From positions 682,001 through 746,000 of the forward strand of contig NZ_JAFDOE010000001.1 in assembly GCF_018342065.1 (NCBI RefSeq): 64,000 nt of DNA, in the 5' to 3' direction. The DNA is from Citrobacter sp. FP75. Lineage in GTDB: Bacteria > Pseudomonadota > Gammaproteobacteria > Enterobacterales > Enterobacteriaceae. A program made the translations under genes and the position numbers. The notes below the pieces were generated by a model that was not told the DNA's origin, made no database searches, and was given only the letters and a program-made list of their open reading frames with translations. Every line of letters starts with the position of its first letter. Position 1 is the stretch's first letter. Positions 40,082-49,783 of this stretch are shown here, piece by piece.

Positions 40082-40705
40082 TCAGGGTTTGCTAATAAGA
40101 AAGCGGACCGTCTCCGCGTAGTTCTGGACAAAGGCATTGACGTTTTCGGAATTTAATCCTTTTGGGTTAATCATATATTTGCCGTTGATAAAGATAGCCG
40201 GCACGCCTTTCAAATCGACAGCTTTAGCCAATTCTTGTTGTTTGGCGGTCAGTGATTTCACTGCAAAGCTATTCCACGCGGCGTCATAATCACTGGCACT
40301 CACGCCTGCCTGGATAAACACATTGCGGATATCCGCAGCGGTATTAATGGACTGCTTCTTCTGAACGGCGTCAAAAAGTAAAGGCTTAACCTTATCTTCC
40401 ACATTTAACAGCATGGCGACTGACCAGGCGCGCGTCATGTCCGCCCCCAGCGGGCCTAAAAAGTCGACGTGATACTCGGTGAGTTTTACCTCTGCAGGCA
40501 ATGCTTTTTTCACGTTATCAGTGACTTCCAGAACTTCATCGTACTGATAGCAAGAAGGGCAGTAAAATGAGAAAAACTTCAACGCAGCAGGGGCTGACGG
40601 TACGACTTTTTCAAGCGTGATAAATTCTTTTCCATCGGTAAATGTTGCTGCCTGAGCGCTCATGGTAAACAGCAATCCGATAAGCGGGAGTAAATATTTT
40701 TTCAT
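40082..40705 (-). CDS. DsbA-family thiol:disulfide oxidoreductase with CPSC active site
   Basis: The 207-residue protein has a cleavable signal (about 19 residues, ending MSAQA) and a DsbA fold. The active site is FYCPSCYQYD (Cys49, Cys52) where DsbA has CPHC, and the cis-Pro loop is KGVPAIF. DsbA-like stretches include the DVFINAG-type region (NVFIQAGVSASDYDAAWNSF). The CPSC dipeptide should change redox potential compared with DsbA, so it may serve a special substrate. ATG 40705 has AGAG at nine bases; ATG 40711 is the other option. It is divergent from the scs operon, 380 bases away. Confidence 0.88.
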   Translation of the reverse strand: MKKYLLPLIGLLFTMSAQAATFTDGKEFITLEKVVPSAPAALKFFSFYCPSCYQYDEVLEVTDNVKKALPAEVKLTEYHVDFLGPLGADMTRAWSVAMLLNVEDKVKPLLFDAVQKKQSINTAADIRNVFIQAGVSASDYDAAWNSFAVKSLTAKQQELAKAVDLKGVPAIFINGKYMINPKGLNSENVNAFVQNYAETVRFLISKP

Positions 40706-41085
40706 CTTCATGTACTCTAAATAACATATTATAAACAAACTGTGTTTATAATGAACGCGATGTCCATTACGCCGGTATTATAATAAAGTATTCATTTTTA
40801 AATGTGCTGCCCCTTACTTTGATTTACACAGATGTACCTTGTTAATCACGATTTAAAATATTTTTTTGGAATTTCCATGGCTATTCATCGAGAATACTGA
40901 AAGATAACTATCGTTATATTTTCTTGTCTGTTTTATTGGTGTGTTAATATTTTTGATAGAAATGATTCTTTGTCGTTTCACGCTCGCGCGGCGATGAGCG
41001 GCCTGCACCGACATAACTTTACAGCGTAAAGGTTGCCAAAAACTCGTCAGTAGCTAAGATAACCGCGTCAATCAGTGAGGGTTAA
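40706..41085. promoter_or_regulatory. Divergent upstream region of dsbA-like gene and scsA
   Basis: This AT-rich 380-base spacer must hold the promoters of both divergent units. A 15-base palindrome with arms CTTTAC and GTAAAG lies at 41017-41031, about 55 bases upstream of scsA. In Salmonella scs is reported to respond to copper through CpxR. The half-site GTAAA is present but the second CpxR half-site at the proper spacing is not, so I cannot assign it. Confidence 0.4.
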
Positions 41086-41448
41086 ATGGCAAAACGTCAA
41101 CGGATGGGATGGTGGTTCCTGTGCCTGGCATGTGTCGTGGTGATGGTATGCACCGCGCAGCGCATGGCGGGTCTGCACGCGTTGCAGATGAACACGCCTG
41201 CCGCTACCGTTGTTGCCAGCGCGCAAACCGAGGCTGATGACGCCTCACCCGTTACCCCTTGTGAACTTAGCGCGAAGTCATTGCTGGCTTCGCCGCCGGT
41301 GCTGTTTGAAGGTGCCATTCTGGTGCTTTGCCTGCTCTTGTCGCTACTGGCGCCGGTGCGGGCTGTTCGTCTGCCGTTTTTCCCACCGCGAGCTATCTCG
41401 CCACCCACGCTTCGGGTTCATCTCAGGTTTTGCGTCTTCCGTGAATGA
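41086..41448 (+). CDS. scsA: Suppressor of copper sensitivity protein ScsA
   Basis: The 120-residue small membrane protein has an N-terminal hydrophobic segment (WWFLCLACVVVMVC) and a second one near residues 73-92 (EGAILVLCLLLSLLAPV). It heads the scsABCD locus, 48 bases before scsB. Its function is poorly defined, and it is linked to copper and peroxide tolerance in Salmonella. Identification rests on position plus length and the two-segment pattern. The start follows GTGAGGG. Confidence 0.85.
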   Translation: MAKRQRMGWWFLCLACVVVMVCTAQRMAGLHALQMNTPAATVVASAQTEADDASPVTPCELSAKSLLASPPVLFEGAILVLCLLLSLLAPVRAVRLPFFPPRAISPPTLRVHLRFCVFRE

Positions 41449-41496
41449 CAGTGCAGCCGTTGCTGACTGTTAGATAATTATTCACGGAGAAAAAAT

Positions 41497-43377
41497 ATGA
41501 TGACTGTTTTCAGGCAGGCGCTGCTCTGTCTGTTATTGCTATGGCTGCCCGTGTCCTGGGCCGCTGAAATCGGCTGGCTGCGCTCACCCGATAACGACCA
41601 CGCCAGCGTGCGGCTACGTGCTGATACGTCTGCGGACGGTGAAACCCGGCTGCTGCTGGATGTCAAACTGGAGGATGGCTGGAAAACCTACTGGCGTTCA
41701 CCGGGCGAGGGTGGGGTCGCACCGTCTATCGCCTGGAAGGACGCAATGCCAACCGTGGACTGGTTCTGGCCCACGCCTGCGCGCTTTGAGGTCGCCGGTA
41801 TTACCACCCAGGGATATCACGATAAAGTGACGTTCCCGATAGTGGTGCGCGGGACGCCACCGGCTGCACTGAGCGGCGTATTGACACTTTCGACGTGTAG
41901 TAACGTCTGCTTGTTAACGGATTATCCCTTTTCCGTGACGCCTTCCACCCAGGACCCAGCCTTTGCCCATGACTATGCCCAGGCGATGGGGCAGATCCCG
42001 CTTGCCGGTGGCCTGACGGATTCTCTGCGCGCTGGTGCGCGCGCCGGAGAACTGGTTGTTGAGGCTCAGCGCACAGGGGGCTGGTCTGAGCCTGGGCTGT
42101 ATCTGGATGCCGTAGATGAGGCGGACTTTGGCATGCCGAAAATTCGCGTGGAGGGTGAAACACTCCGGGCAACGATCCCGGTGCATGACAGTTGGGGAGA
42201 GGGCGCACCGGATCTGCGCGGTAAGCCGATCACGCTGGTGTTGGCAGATAGCGGCGTTGCCCAGGAAAGCCGTCTTGTCATTGGTGACGCCCTGGTAGCG
42301 GAAAATACGGCGCTGCCTCTATGGCAGGTGGTGTTGATGGCGCTGCTGGGGGGGCTTATCCTCAACCTGATGCCCTGCGTGCTGCCAGTGCTCGGGATGA
42401 AGCTGGGCTCAATTTTACTCGTCGAGGAGAAAAGCCGTCGTCAGGTTCGCCGCCAGTTTCTTGCCTCGGTGGTCGGAATATGGGCCTCCTTTATGGCGCT
42501 GGCCGCGCTGATGACGGTGCTGCGGATGACCAATCAGGCGCTCGGCTGGGGGATCCAGTTCCAGAGCCCGTGGTTTATCGGCGTGATGGTACTGGTGATG
42601 CTGGTCTTCAGCGCCAGCCTGTTCGGGCTGTTCGAATTCCGTTTGCCTTCAACGGTGAGCACCACATTGGCGACCCACGGCGGCAACGGTCTGGCCGGAC
42701 ATTTCTGGCAGGGCGCGTTTGCGACGCTGCTGGCCACGCCGTGCAGTGCGCCGTTTCTGGGGACGGCGGTGGCGGTGGCGTTAACCGCTTCGCTGCCGAC
42801 GCTGTGGGGACTGTTTCTGGCGCTTGGGCTGGGAATGAGCTTGCCGTGGCTGCTGGTGGCGTTGCGTCCCGGTCTGGCGCTGTGCTTACCGCGCCCGGGA
42901 CGCTGGATGAATATCCTGCGGCGTCTTCTCGGGGTGATGATGCTGGGTTCAGCCATCTGGCTGGCAACGTTGCTGCTCCCGCATCTGGGCTTCGCAAGCC
43001 AAAGCTCCGCCAAAGAGAGCATCAACTGGCAGCCGCTGAGCGAGCAGGCCATCACCGACGCGCTCGCCCAGCATAAGCGTGTTTTCATCGATGTCACCGC
43101 TGACTGGTGTATTACCTGCAAGGTAAATAAATACAACGTCTTGCATAAAGAGGACGTGCAGGCCGCTTTGCGACAGCCGGATGTGGTGGCGCTGCGCGGT
43201 GACTGGACGCTGCCCTCTGAAACCATCACCGAATTTCTGAAAAAACGCGGCCAGGTTGCTGTGCCGTTTAACCAAATTTATGGCCCCGGTCTGCCGGACG
43301 GTCAGGCGTTGCCGACGCTGTTAACCCGTGATGCGGTGTTAAACACTCTGGCAGAAGCCAAAGGAGTGAATCCATGA
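41497..43377 (+). CDS. scsB: DsbD-like thiol reductase ScsB
   Basis: The 626-residue protein has a signal peptide (ending VSWAA) and a periplasmic N-terminal domain with the STCSNVC cysteines. About eight membrane segments follow, with redox cysteines in MPCVLPVLGMK and ATPCSAPFLGT. The C-terminal periplasmic thioredoxin domain has WCITC (Cys538, Cys541). ScsB carries electrons from cytosolic thioredoxin to periplasmic ScsC. The start has GGAGAAAAA before ATGATG, and the second ATG is possible. Its TGA overlaps the scsC ATG (ATGA). The base composition is GC rich, unlike the flanking dsbA-like gene. Confidence 0.95.
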   Translation: MMTVFRQALLCLLLLWLPVSWAAEIGWLRSPDNDHASVRLRADTSADGETRLLLDVKLEDGWKTYWRSPGEGGVAPSIAWKDAMPTVDWFWPTPARFEVAGITTQGYHDKVTFPIVVRGTPPAALSGVLTLSTCSNVCLLTDYPFSVTPSTQDPAFAHDYAQAMGQIPLAGGLTDSLRAGARAGELVVEAQRTGGWSEPGLYLDAVDEADFGMPKIRVEGETLRATIPVHDSWGEGAPDLRGKPITLVLADSGVAQESRLVIGDALVAENTALPLWQVVLMALLGGLILNLMPCVLPVLGMKLGSILLVEEKSRRQVRRQFLASVVGIWASFMALAALMTVLRMTNQALGWGIQFQSPWFIGVMVLVMLVFSASLFGLFEFRLPSTVSTTLATHGGNGLAGHFWQGAFATLLATPCSAPFLGTAVAVALTASLPTLWGLFLALGLGMSLPWLLVALRPGLALCLPRPGRWMNILRRLLGVMMLGSAIWLATLLLPHLGFASQSSAKESINWQPLSEQAITDALAQHKRVFIDVTADWCITCKVNKYNVLHKEDVQAALRQPDVVALRGDWTLPSETITEFLKKRGQVAVPFNQIYGPGLPDGQALPTLLTRDAVLNTLAEAKGVNP

Positions 43378-43997
43378 AAATTCTGATTGTTCTGTTGTTA
43401 TCTCTGTTTTCTACCGTCAGCGTGGCGAAAGAGCCAGCGCCGTTTACCCCCGAGCAGGAAAAGCAAATTGAGGCGTTAATTCAGGAAGCCCTGTTCAACG
43501 ATCCTGACAGCCCGCGCATTGGGGCGAAGCAGGCAAAACTGACGCTGATTAATTTTACCGATTACAACTGCCCGTACTGTAAGCAACTGGATCCGATGCT
43601 GGAAAAAATTGTGCAGAAATATCCCGATGTGGCGGTGGTGATTAAACCACTGCCGTTTAAAGGTGAAAGTTCGGTGCTGTCGGCGCGTACCGCGCTGATG
43701 ACCTGGCGCGAGCACCCGCAGCAGTTCCTGGCGCTGCATGAAAAACTGATGCAGAAAAGGGGCTACCATACTGCCGTCAGCATCAAACAGGCGCAGGAAA
43801 AATCGGCGGCGACCCCGGTTACGCTGGATGACAAAAGTATGGAAACGCTGAGTACAAACATGCAACTGGCACGACTGGTGGGCGTGCGCGGTACGCCTGC
43901 CACGATCATCGGCGATGAACTTATTCCCGGCGCCGTACCGTGGGAAACGCTGGAAGCGGTTGTCAAAGAAAAGCTGGCGGCTGCTAATGCTCAGTAA
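43374..43997 (+). CDS. scsC: Periplasmic DsbA/DsbG-like protein ScsC
   Basis: The 207-residue exported protein has a signal peptide (ending STVSVA), a short helical stretch, and a thioredoxin-fold domain with active site NCPYC (Cys66, Cys69) and cis-Pro loop RGTPATI. Salmonella ScsC is kept reduced by ScsB and protects proteins and binds copper. It overlaps scsB by four bases and scsD by eleven, so the genes are translationally coupled. Confidence 0.94.
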   Translation: MKILIVLLLSLFSTVSVAKEPAPFTPEQEKQIEALIQEALFNDPDSPRIGAKQAKLTLINFTDYNCPYCKQLDPMLEKIVQKYPDVAVVIKPLPFKGESSVLSARTALMTWREHPQQFLALHEKLMQKRGYHTAVSIKQAQEKSAATPVTLDDKSMETLSTNMQLARLVGVRGTPATIIGDELIPGAVPWETLEAVVKEKLAAANAQ

Positions 43998-44493
43998 ACT
44001 GCGCCGCTGGCTGCGCGAAGGACTCATCTTGCTGGCGCTGCTTGTGGGTGCCATGCTGCTGATGGACGCCTGGCGAGCGCCCCAGCCCCCCACATCTTTT
44101 GACAGTACGCCTTTGCAGACGCTGGATGGCGAAACCGTCACTCTGGCGGCGCTGAGCCAGGACAAGCCCGTGCTGCTCTATTTCTGGGCCAGCTGGTGCG
44201 GTGTTTGTCGCTTCACGACGCCGGAAGTCGCCAGATTACAGCGGGAAGGGGAAAACGTGATGACCATTGCGCTGCGCTCCGGCAGTGAGGCGCAGGTGTC
44301 TCGCTGGCTGGCGCGTAAGGGTGTGGAATTCCCGGTCATTAATGACGCTGATGGCGCACTCTCCCGCAGTTGGGAGATTAGCGTCACGCCGACGCTGGTG
44401 GTGATGTCACAAGGTCGCGTGGTGTCCACGACCAGCGGCTGGACCAGCTACTGGGGCATGAAACTGCGGCTGTGGTGGGCAAAAACGTTCTGA
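43987..44493 (+). CDS. scsD: Membrane-anchored TlpA-like thioredoxin ScsD
   Basis: The 168-residue protein has one N-terminal membrane anchor (GLILLALLVGAMLLM) and a periplasmic TlpA/ResA-like thioredoxin domain with ASWCGVCRF (Cys71, Cys74) and cis-Pro in SVTPTLVV. The start is ATG 43987, inside the end of scsC, which gives a basic MLSKLRRWLRE head before the anchor; the longer frame beginning at 43915 lies within scsC and is rejected. It is the last gene of the operon, followed by a terminator. Confidence 0.93.
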   Translation: MLSKLRRWLREGLILLALLVGAMLLMDAWRAPQPPTSFDSTPLQTLDGETVTLAALSQDKPVLLYFWASWCGVCRFTTPEVARLQREGENVMTIALRSGSEAQVSRWLARKGVEFPVINDADGALSRSWEISVTPTLVVMSQGRVVSTTSGWTSYWGMKLRLWWAKTF

Positions 44494-44500
44494 ATATCGT

Positions 44501-44523
44501 GCCGGGGAAACCCGGCATTTTTT
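44501..44523 (+). terminator. Terminator after scsABCD
   Basis: The stem GCCGGG/CCCGGC (44501-44516) with a GAAA loop is followed by A and six T, eight bases after scsD. Confidence 0.85.
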
Positions 44524-44630
44524 ATGGCATTTCCGGTGGAGCGGGAGGGCACAGTTCGCTGCCCGACGAAGCAAACGCCGCGATTCACATCCAAAATAGG
44601 TCATCTTCATTATTTTCAGGATAGCGCAGC

Positions 44631-45398
44631 ATGGCGATGTTTTTAGCGTTCGAACCCTCGATGGTGATAATGATTGCCGGAACCTTTGTGCTGGCAGGAA
44701 TGGTGAAAGGCGTGACCGGTATGGGGCTACCCACCGTGGCGATGGGGGTCCTTGGCTCGCTTATCTCCCCGGTTACGGCAGCGGCAATGCTGTTGCTACC
44801 CTCTTTAGTCAGTAACCTGTTTCAGTTTAGCGGGGGCGGAAATACCCAGGTGTTACTGAAACGGCTGTGGCCAATGCTATTGGCGGTGGTGGTGGCGACT
44901 CTGCTGGCCAGCGTCTGGATCACCAGCGGCAACACCACCCGCACGCAGTTTGTGCTCGGCGTGGCGCTGATTGCTTACGCTATCTGGACGCTGGCAGGAA
45001 AAAAGATCCCGGTGGATCCGCAGCGTGAAAAACCACTCTCCCTGGTTATTGGATTTGTGACGGGTCTATTGAGCGGCGGCACCGGGGTGTTTGTTATGCC
45101 TGCCGTGCCGTGGATCCAGTCCCTGGGTTTTGAAAAGGATGAACTGGTGCAGGCGCTCGGGATCTCCTTTACCTTCTCGACGCTGGCATTAGCGTTTGGT
45201 TTGTGGTGGCACAATGCGTTACCCGTTCAGTCGTTGAGCTTATCCGCTTTTGCCATTGTGCCTGCGTTGATCGGTCAGTGGATTGGCTCACGCCTGCGGC
45301 GGGTGATTTCTCCTGTTGTGTTTAAACGCTGTTTTCTGTTTTGCCTGGTGGGTCTGGGCGTGGAGATGATGCTGCGTGCGGCATCATCCCCGCTGTGA
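44631..45398 (+). CDS. TauE/SafE-family sulfite exporter-like permease
   Basis: The 255-residue membrane protein has about eight hydrophobic segments and the TauE/SafE glycine-rich repeats (GMVKGVTGMGLPTVAMG near residue 25 and GFVTGLLSGGTGVFVMPAV near residue 145). Family members export sulfite, sulfoacetate or related sulfur anions. CAGGA lies upstream. The ArsR-type regulator follows 57 bases downstream on the same strand, which suggests a regulated pair. It directly follows the scs terminator. Confidence 0.87.
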   Translation: MAMFLAFEPSMVIMIAGTFVLAGMVKGVTGMGLPTVAMGVLGSLISPVTAAAMLLLPSLVSNLFQFSGGGNTQVLLKRLWPMLLAVVVATLLASVWITSGNTTRTQFVLGVALIAYAIWTLAGKKIPVDPQREKPLSLVIGFVTGLLSGGTGVFVMPAVPWIQSLGFEKDELVQALGISFTFSTLALAFGLWWHNALPVQSLSLSAFAIVPALIGQWIGSRLRRVISPVVFKRCFLFCLVGLGVEMMLRAASSPL

Positions 45399-45455
45399 CT
45401 TTACGATAATTTCATGGCATCGTTAATGCAGATATTCAGGGCTAAAGGGGTCGCT

Positions 45456-46163
45456 ATGACATCTGTTATGCTGAATGAAGAAGAGGGTGAACTGGAATCG
45501 CGGATGGCGCTTACTGCGGCGGTAATGGCGGATAAATCACGCTCGCGCATGTTGTGTGCTCTGATGGATGGCCGCGCCTGGACGGCGACGGAACTCAGCG
45601 CCGTGGCAGACGTGTCTGCCTCGACCGCCAGCGCGCACCTGGCCCGGCTGTGCGAACAACGATTTGTGGTTGCGCTCGCTCAGGGGCGACATCGTTATTT
45701 TCGCCTGGCAGGCACGGATATCGCTGAGCTGCTGGAGCGCCTGATGGGCGTGGCGTGGGCGACATCAACACCGCGAAAAATCACCACGCCGCCAGGCTTG
45801 CGACATGCCCGAACCTGCTATGACCATCTCGCTGGAGAAGTGGCGGTGAGACTTTTTGATACGCTGGTTTCCCGGCAATGGCTCACCGCGGATGGCGAAA
45901 CGCTGACTTCTCTTGGTCAGGAAAAGCTGGCAGAGATGGGGATCGTTATCTCCGCTGGTACTTCCCGGCGGAAACTGAGCTGTGGCTGTCTGGACTGGAG
46001 CGAGCGACGCTACCACCCGGGCGGCGTACTCGGCGCAACGCTGCTGCGCTGGTTTACCGAGCGGAAATGGATTAAAACCGAGACAGGGAGTCGCCATGTT
46101 ACCTTCACCCCGCCTGGCATCCGCAAACTCCAGAGTGAGTTCGGTATTAACGTGACGCGGTAA
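45456..46163 (+). CDS. ArsR/SmtB-family transcriptional regulator
   Basis: The 235-residue protein has an N-terminal winged helix (residues ~15-95) with recognition-helix region VADVSASTASAHLARL. A longer C-terminal domain contains ARTCYDHLAGEVAV and the cysteine motif LSCGCLDWSERRYHPGG. These cysteines might sense metals or reactive sulfur, but that is inference. The start at ATG 45456 has AAAGGGG five bases upstream; the frame is open from 45414, where no site is seen. It probably regulates the adjacent TauE-type permease. Confidence 0.85.
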   Translation: MTSVMLNEEEGELESRMALTAAVMADKSRSRMLCALMDGRAWTATELSAVADVSASTASAHLARLCEQRFVVALAQGRHRYFRLAGTDIAELLERLMGVAWATSTPRKITTPPGLRHARTCYDHLAGEVAVRLFDTLVSRQWLTADGETLTSLGQEKLAEMGIVISAGTSRRKLSCGCLDWSERRYHPGGVLGATLLRWFTERKWIKTETGSRHVTFTPPGIRKLQSEFGINVTR

Positions 46164-46250
46164 ATGCCCCATTTTGCGAAAGCGTTCCCGGAAAAATGTC
46201 TTATTTCTGTCACACTCTGTTGTGATTAATAACAACAAGAGGTCGTAGGG

Positions 46251-47492
46251 ATGAATAAATCGTTAATCGCCGCAGCCGTGGCAGGGGCCGTATTACTGTC
46301 ACCTACCGTGCAGGCGCAGACCGCGCCGGAGGGCTATCAACTCCAGCAAGTATTGATGATGAGCCGACATAACTTACGGGCACCTTTAGCCAATAATGGC
46401 AGCGTTCTGGAGCAATCTACGCCTAAACAATGGCCACAATGGGATGTGCCGGGCGGTCAGCTCACCACTAAAGGTGGCGTGCTGGAAATCTATATGGGCC
46501 ATTACATGCGTGAATGGCTGGCAGAGCAGGGGATGGTTAAATCCGGTGAGTGTCCGGCGCCGAATACGGTGTATACCTACGCCAACAGCCTGCAGCGTAC
46601 GGTTGCAACGGCGCAGTTCTTTGTGACTGGCGCGTTCCCGGGCTGTGATGTTCCTGTGCACCATCAGGAAAAAATGGGCACCATGGATCCCACCTTCAAC
46701 CCGGTGATCACCGACGATTCCGCGGCCTTTAGCCAGCAGGCCGTGCAGGCGATGGAAAAAGAGCGCAGCAAAATGCAGCTCAACGACAGCTATCAGTTAC
46801 TTGAGCAAATGACAGACTACAAAGACTCGCCGTCCTGTAAAGAAAAACAGCAGTGCTCACTGATTGATGCCAAAGACACATTTAGTGCGAAGTACCAGCA
46901 GGAACCTGGTGTTTCAGGGCCGCTGAAAGTAGGTAACTCGCTGGTGGATGCCTTCACATTGCAATACTACGAAGGCTTCCCGATGAATGAGGTGGCCTGG
47001 GGCGAGATCAAATCTGACCAACAGTGGAAGGTGCTGTCGAAGCTGAAAAATGGCTATCAGGACAGCCTGTTCACCTCGCCGGACGTGGCGCAAAACGTCG
47101 CCAAACCGCTGGTGAAATATATCGATAAGGCGCTGGTGACGGACCGTACGAACTCGCCGAAAATCACTGTCCTGGTAGGACATGACTCAAACATTGCGTC
47201 ATTACTCACGGCACTGGATTTTAAACCGTATCAGTTGCATGACCAGAACGAACGTACGCCGATTGGCGGGAAGATTGTCTTCCAGCGTTGGCATGACGGC
47301 AATACTAACCGGGATATGATGAAAATCGAGTATGTCTATCAGAGCTCACAGCAGCTGCGTGATGCGCAGGTGCTGACGCTGAAATCACCTGCGCAGCGTG
47401 TGACGCTGGAACTGAAAGGCTGTCCGATAGATGCAAATGGATTCTGCCCTATCGATAAATTCGATAGCGTGCTGAATGCGGCGGCGAAATAA
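46251..47492 (+). CDS. agp: Periplasmic glucose-1-phosphatase Agp
   Basis: The 413-residue histidine acid phosphatase has signal peptide [22 protein letters not shown]. The active site is [10 protein letters not shown], with the nucleophilic histidine; note RHNLR rather than the RHGxR of phytases, as in E. coli Agp. The proton-donor motif is VGHDSNI. It releases glucose from glucose-1-phosphate in the periplasm. It is convergent with yccJ, separated by a 9-bp hairpin. Confidence 0.96.
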   Translation: MNKSLIAAAVAGAVLLSPTVQAQTAPEGYQLQQVLMMSRHNLRAPLANNGSVLEQSTPKQWPQWDVPGGQLTTKGGVLEIYMGHYMREWLAEQGMVKSGECPAPNTVYTYANSLQRTVATAQFFVTGAFPGCDVPVHHQEKMGTMDPTFNPVITDDSAAFSQQAVQAMEKERSKMQLNDSYQLLEQMTDYKDSPSCKEKQQCSLIDAKDTFSAKYQQEPGVSGPLKVGNSLVDAFTLQYYEGFPMNEVAWGEIKSDQQWKVLSKLKNGYQDSLFTSPDVAQNVAKPLVKYIDKALVTDRTNSPKITVLVGHDSNIASLLTALDFKPYQLHDQNERTPIGGKIVFQRWHDGNTNRDMMKIEYVYQSSQQLRDAQVLTLKSPAQRVTLELKGCPIDANGFCPIDKFDSVLNAAAK

Positions 47493-47497
47493 AATGA

Positions 47498-47523
47498 AAC
47501 TCCCCCGTGCGAGCGGGGGAGTT
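47498..47523. terminator. Terminator between agp and yccJ
   Basis: A 9-bp stem AACTCCCCC/GGGGGAGTT around GTGCGAGC lies between the convergent genes and can act for both. Confidence 0.75.
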
Positions 47524-47529
47524 ATGTTG

Positions 47530-47757
47530 CTAGACGTTTTTACGTTCGATAGTCTGTTCACCCCAAAAGAGTGAATCTTTGTCCGTTTTCTCAAAGGCTT
47601 TGATCAGCACTTCGTCACTGCCTTCTTCCCAAATTTTTTCCGCCAGTTTTTCGTCGTAATGGGCGACTTCAAAAATGGCCTCGGCGATTTCCGGCGATGT
47701 ATTGCGCAGACGAGCCCATTCACCGACGCGATGGGCTTTCGCTTCTTGAGTTGGCAT
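47530..47757 (-). CDS. yccJ: YccJ family small protein
   Basis: The 75-residue acidic protein starts [20 protein letters not shown] and matches E. coli YccJ. Function is unknown; it is co-expressed with wrbA in stationary phase. It lies 20 bases downstream of wrbA with an AGGAGG site between, so it is in the wrbA operon. Confidence 0.93.
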   Translation of the reverse strand: MPTQEAKAHRVGEWARLRNTSPEIAEAIFEVAHYDEKLAEKIWEEGSDEVLIKAFEKTDKDSLFWGEQTIERKNV

Positions 47758-47777
47758 ACGAATCCTCCTGTTGACGA

Positions 47778-48759
<982 letters not shown>

Positions 48760-48933
48760 ATGGCAAACCATCGAGGCGGTTCCGGCAACTTTGCGGAAGA
48801 CCGCGAAAGAGCATCAGAAGCAGGTCGAAAAGGTGGCCAGCACAGCGGGGGCAATTTCAAAAATGACCCGCAACGCGCTTCAGAGGCAGGCAAAAAAGGG
48901 GGCAAAAATAGCCACGGCAACAACAAAGCGTAA
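48760..48933 (+). CDS. ymdF: Con-10/GsiB-like stress protein YmdF
   Basis: The 57-codon gene encodes a very hydrophilic Gly/Lys/Glu-rich peptide with two copies of the KGG motif (ERASEAGRKGGQHSGGNFKN and QRASEAGKKGGKNSHGN). It matches E. coli YmdF, a relative of Bacillus GsiB and fungal con-10, thought to be a desiccation or general stress protein. GGAGG lies seven bases upstream of the ATG. A strong terminator follows. It was found by reading the wrbA-rutR gap. Confidence 0.95.
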   Translation: MANHRGGSGNFAEDRERASEAGRKGGQHSGGNFKNDPQRASEAGKKGGKNSHGNNKA

Positions 48934-49001
48934 TTGCCAGGCTGTCTGTTAGAGATATTGCGACGGCTGACCGTTCAGCGACAGACGTTGCTAAGCCACC
49001 G

Positions 49002-49027
49002 CCGCCGGATTGTCCGGCGGTTTTTTT
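49002..49027 (+). terminator. Terminator after ymdF
   Basis: An 8-bp stem CCGCCGGA/TCCGGCGG with a TTG loop is followed by seven T. Confidence 0.92.
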
Positions 49028-49144
49028 GTCTGCAAGGTTTAACGGTAACCCTTTCCCGTCGTGCCACCCCTTCGGAGTCGAGTTAATTTATCCATTCACC
49101 GTATGATTTGTTATGCTGACGCCCTCAGAACAAGGAGAGGGCGC

Positions 49145-49783
49145 ATGGCTCAACGCGCAGAGAAAACAACGGGTAAACGCTCGCAAGCGGTCAGTGCTAA
49201 ACGGCAGGCTATTTTAACCGCGGCGTTAAATATCTTCTCCCAGTATGGGATCCACGGAACGCGTCTTGAACAGGTTGCAGAGCAGGCGGGGGTGTCAAAA
49301 ACCAATCTGCTCTATTATTACCCGTCAAAAGAGGTGCTTTATATTGCCGTTTTACGGCAGATCCTCGACATCTGGCTGGCGCCGCTGAAGGCTTTTCGTG
49401 AAGACTTTGCGCCGCTGGTGGCGATCAAAGAGTATATCCGCCTCAAACTGGAAGTCTCCCGTGATTACCCGCAGGCATCAAGGCTGTTTTGCATGGAGAT
49501 GCTGGCAGGCGCGCCGCTGCTGATGGGTGAGTTGACGGACGATCTTAAAACGCTGATTGATGAGAAGTCCGCGCTGATTGACGGTTGGGTCAGCAGCGGG
49601 AAGCTGGCGCCGGTCGACCCACATCATCTGATTTTTATGATTTGGGCTTCTACACAGCATTACGCCGACTTTGCCCCACAGGTTGAGGCGGTGACCGGTG
49701 CAACGTTGCGCGATGAACTCTTTTTTAACCAAACGGTTGAGAACGTCCAGCGGATGATTATCGAAGGGATCCGCGTGCGTTAA
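49145..49783 (+). CDS. rutR: TetR-family pyrimidine-responsive regulator RutR
   Basis: The 212-residue regulator has a TetR helix-turn-helix (residues ~20-65; LEQVAEQAGVSKTNLLYYYPSKE) and an all-helical ligand domain with LFCMEMLAGAPLL. In E. coli RutR binds uracil or thymine, represses rutABCDEFG and affects carAB, gad and put genes. ATG 49145 has AAGGAGAGGG upstream and gives the E. coli length; the frame is open from 49061 without support. Here the rut operon that is divergently adjacent in K-12 is missing, so RutR is an orphan regulator. Its stop overlaps the convergent lprI-like gene. Confidence 0.93.
   Translation: MAQRAEKTTGKRSQAVSAKRQAILTAALNIFSQYGIHGTRLEQVAEQAGVSKTNLLYYYPSKEVLYIAVLRQILDIWLAPLKAFREDFAPLVAIKEYIRLKLEVSRDYPQASRLFCMEMLAGAPLLMGELTDDLKTLIDEKSALIDGWVSSGKLAPVDPHHLIFMIWASTQHYADFAPQVEAVTGATLRDELFFNQTVENVQRMIIEGIRVR

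Noticed and set aside
41017..41031. CpxR box upstream of scsA
   Set aside because: A GTAAA half-site occurs inside a palindrome, but the second half-site is not at the required spacing, so CpxR control cannot be read from the sequence.
42321..43076. 251-codon frame within scsB in another phase
   Set aside because: Gly/Ala/Arg-rich low-complexity translation; scsB has conserved thioredoxin and membrane motifs in its own frame.
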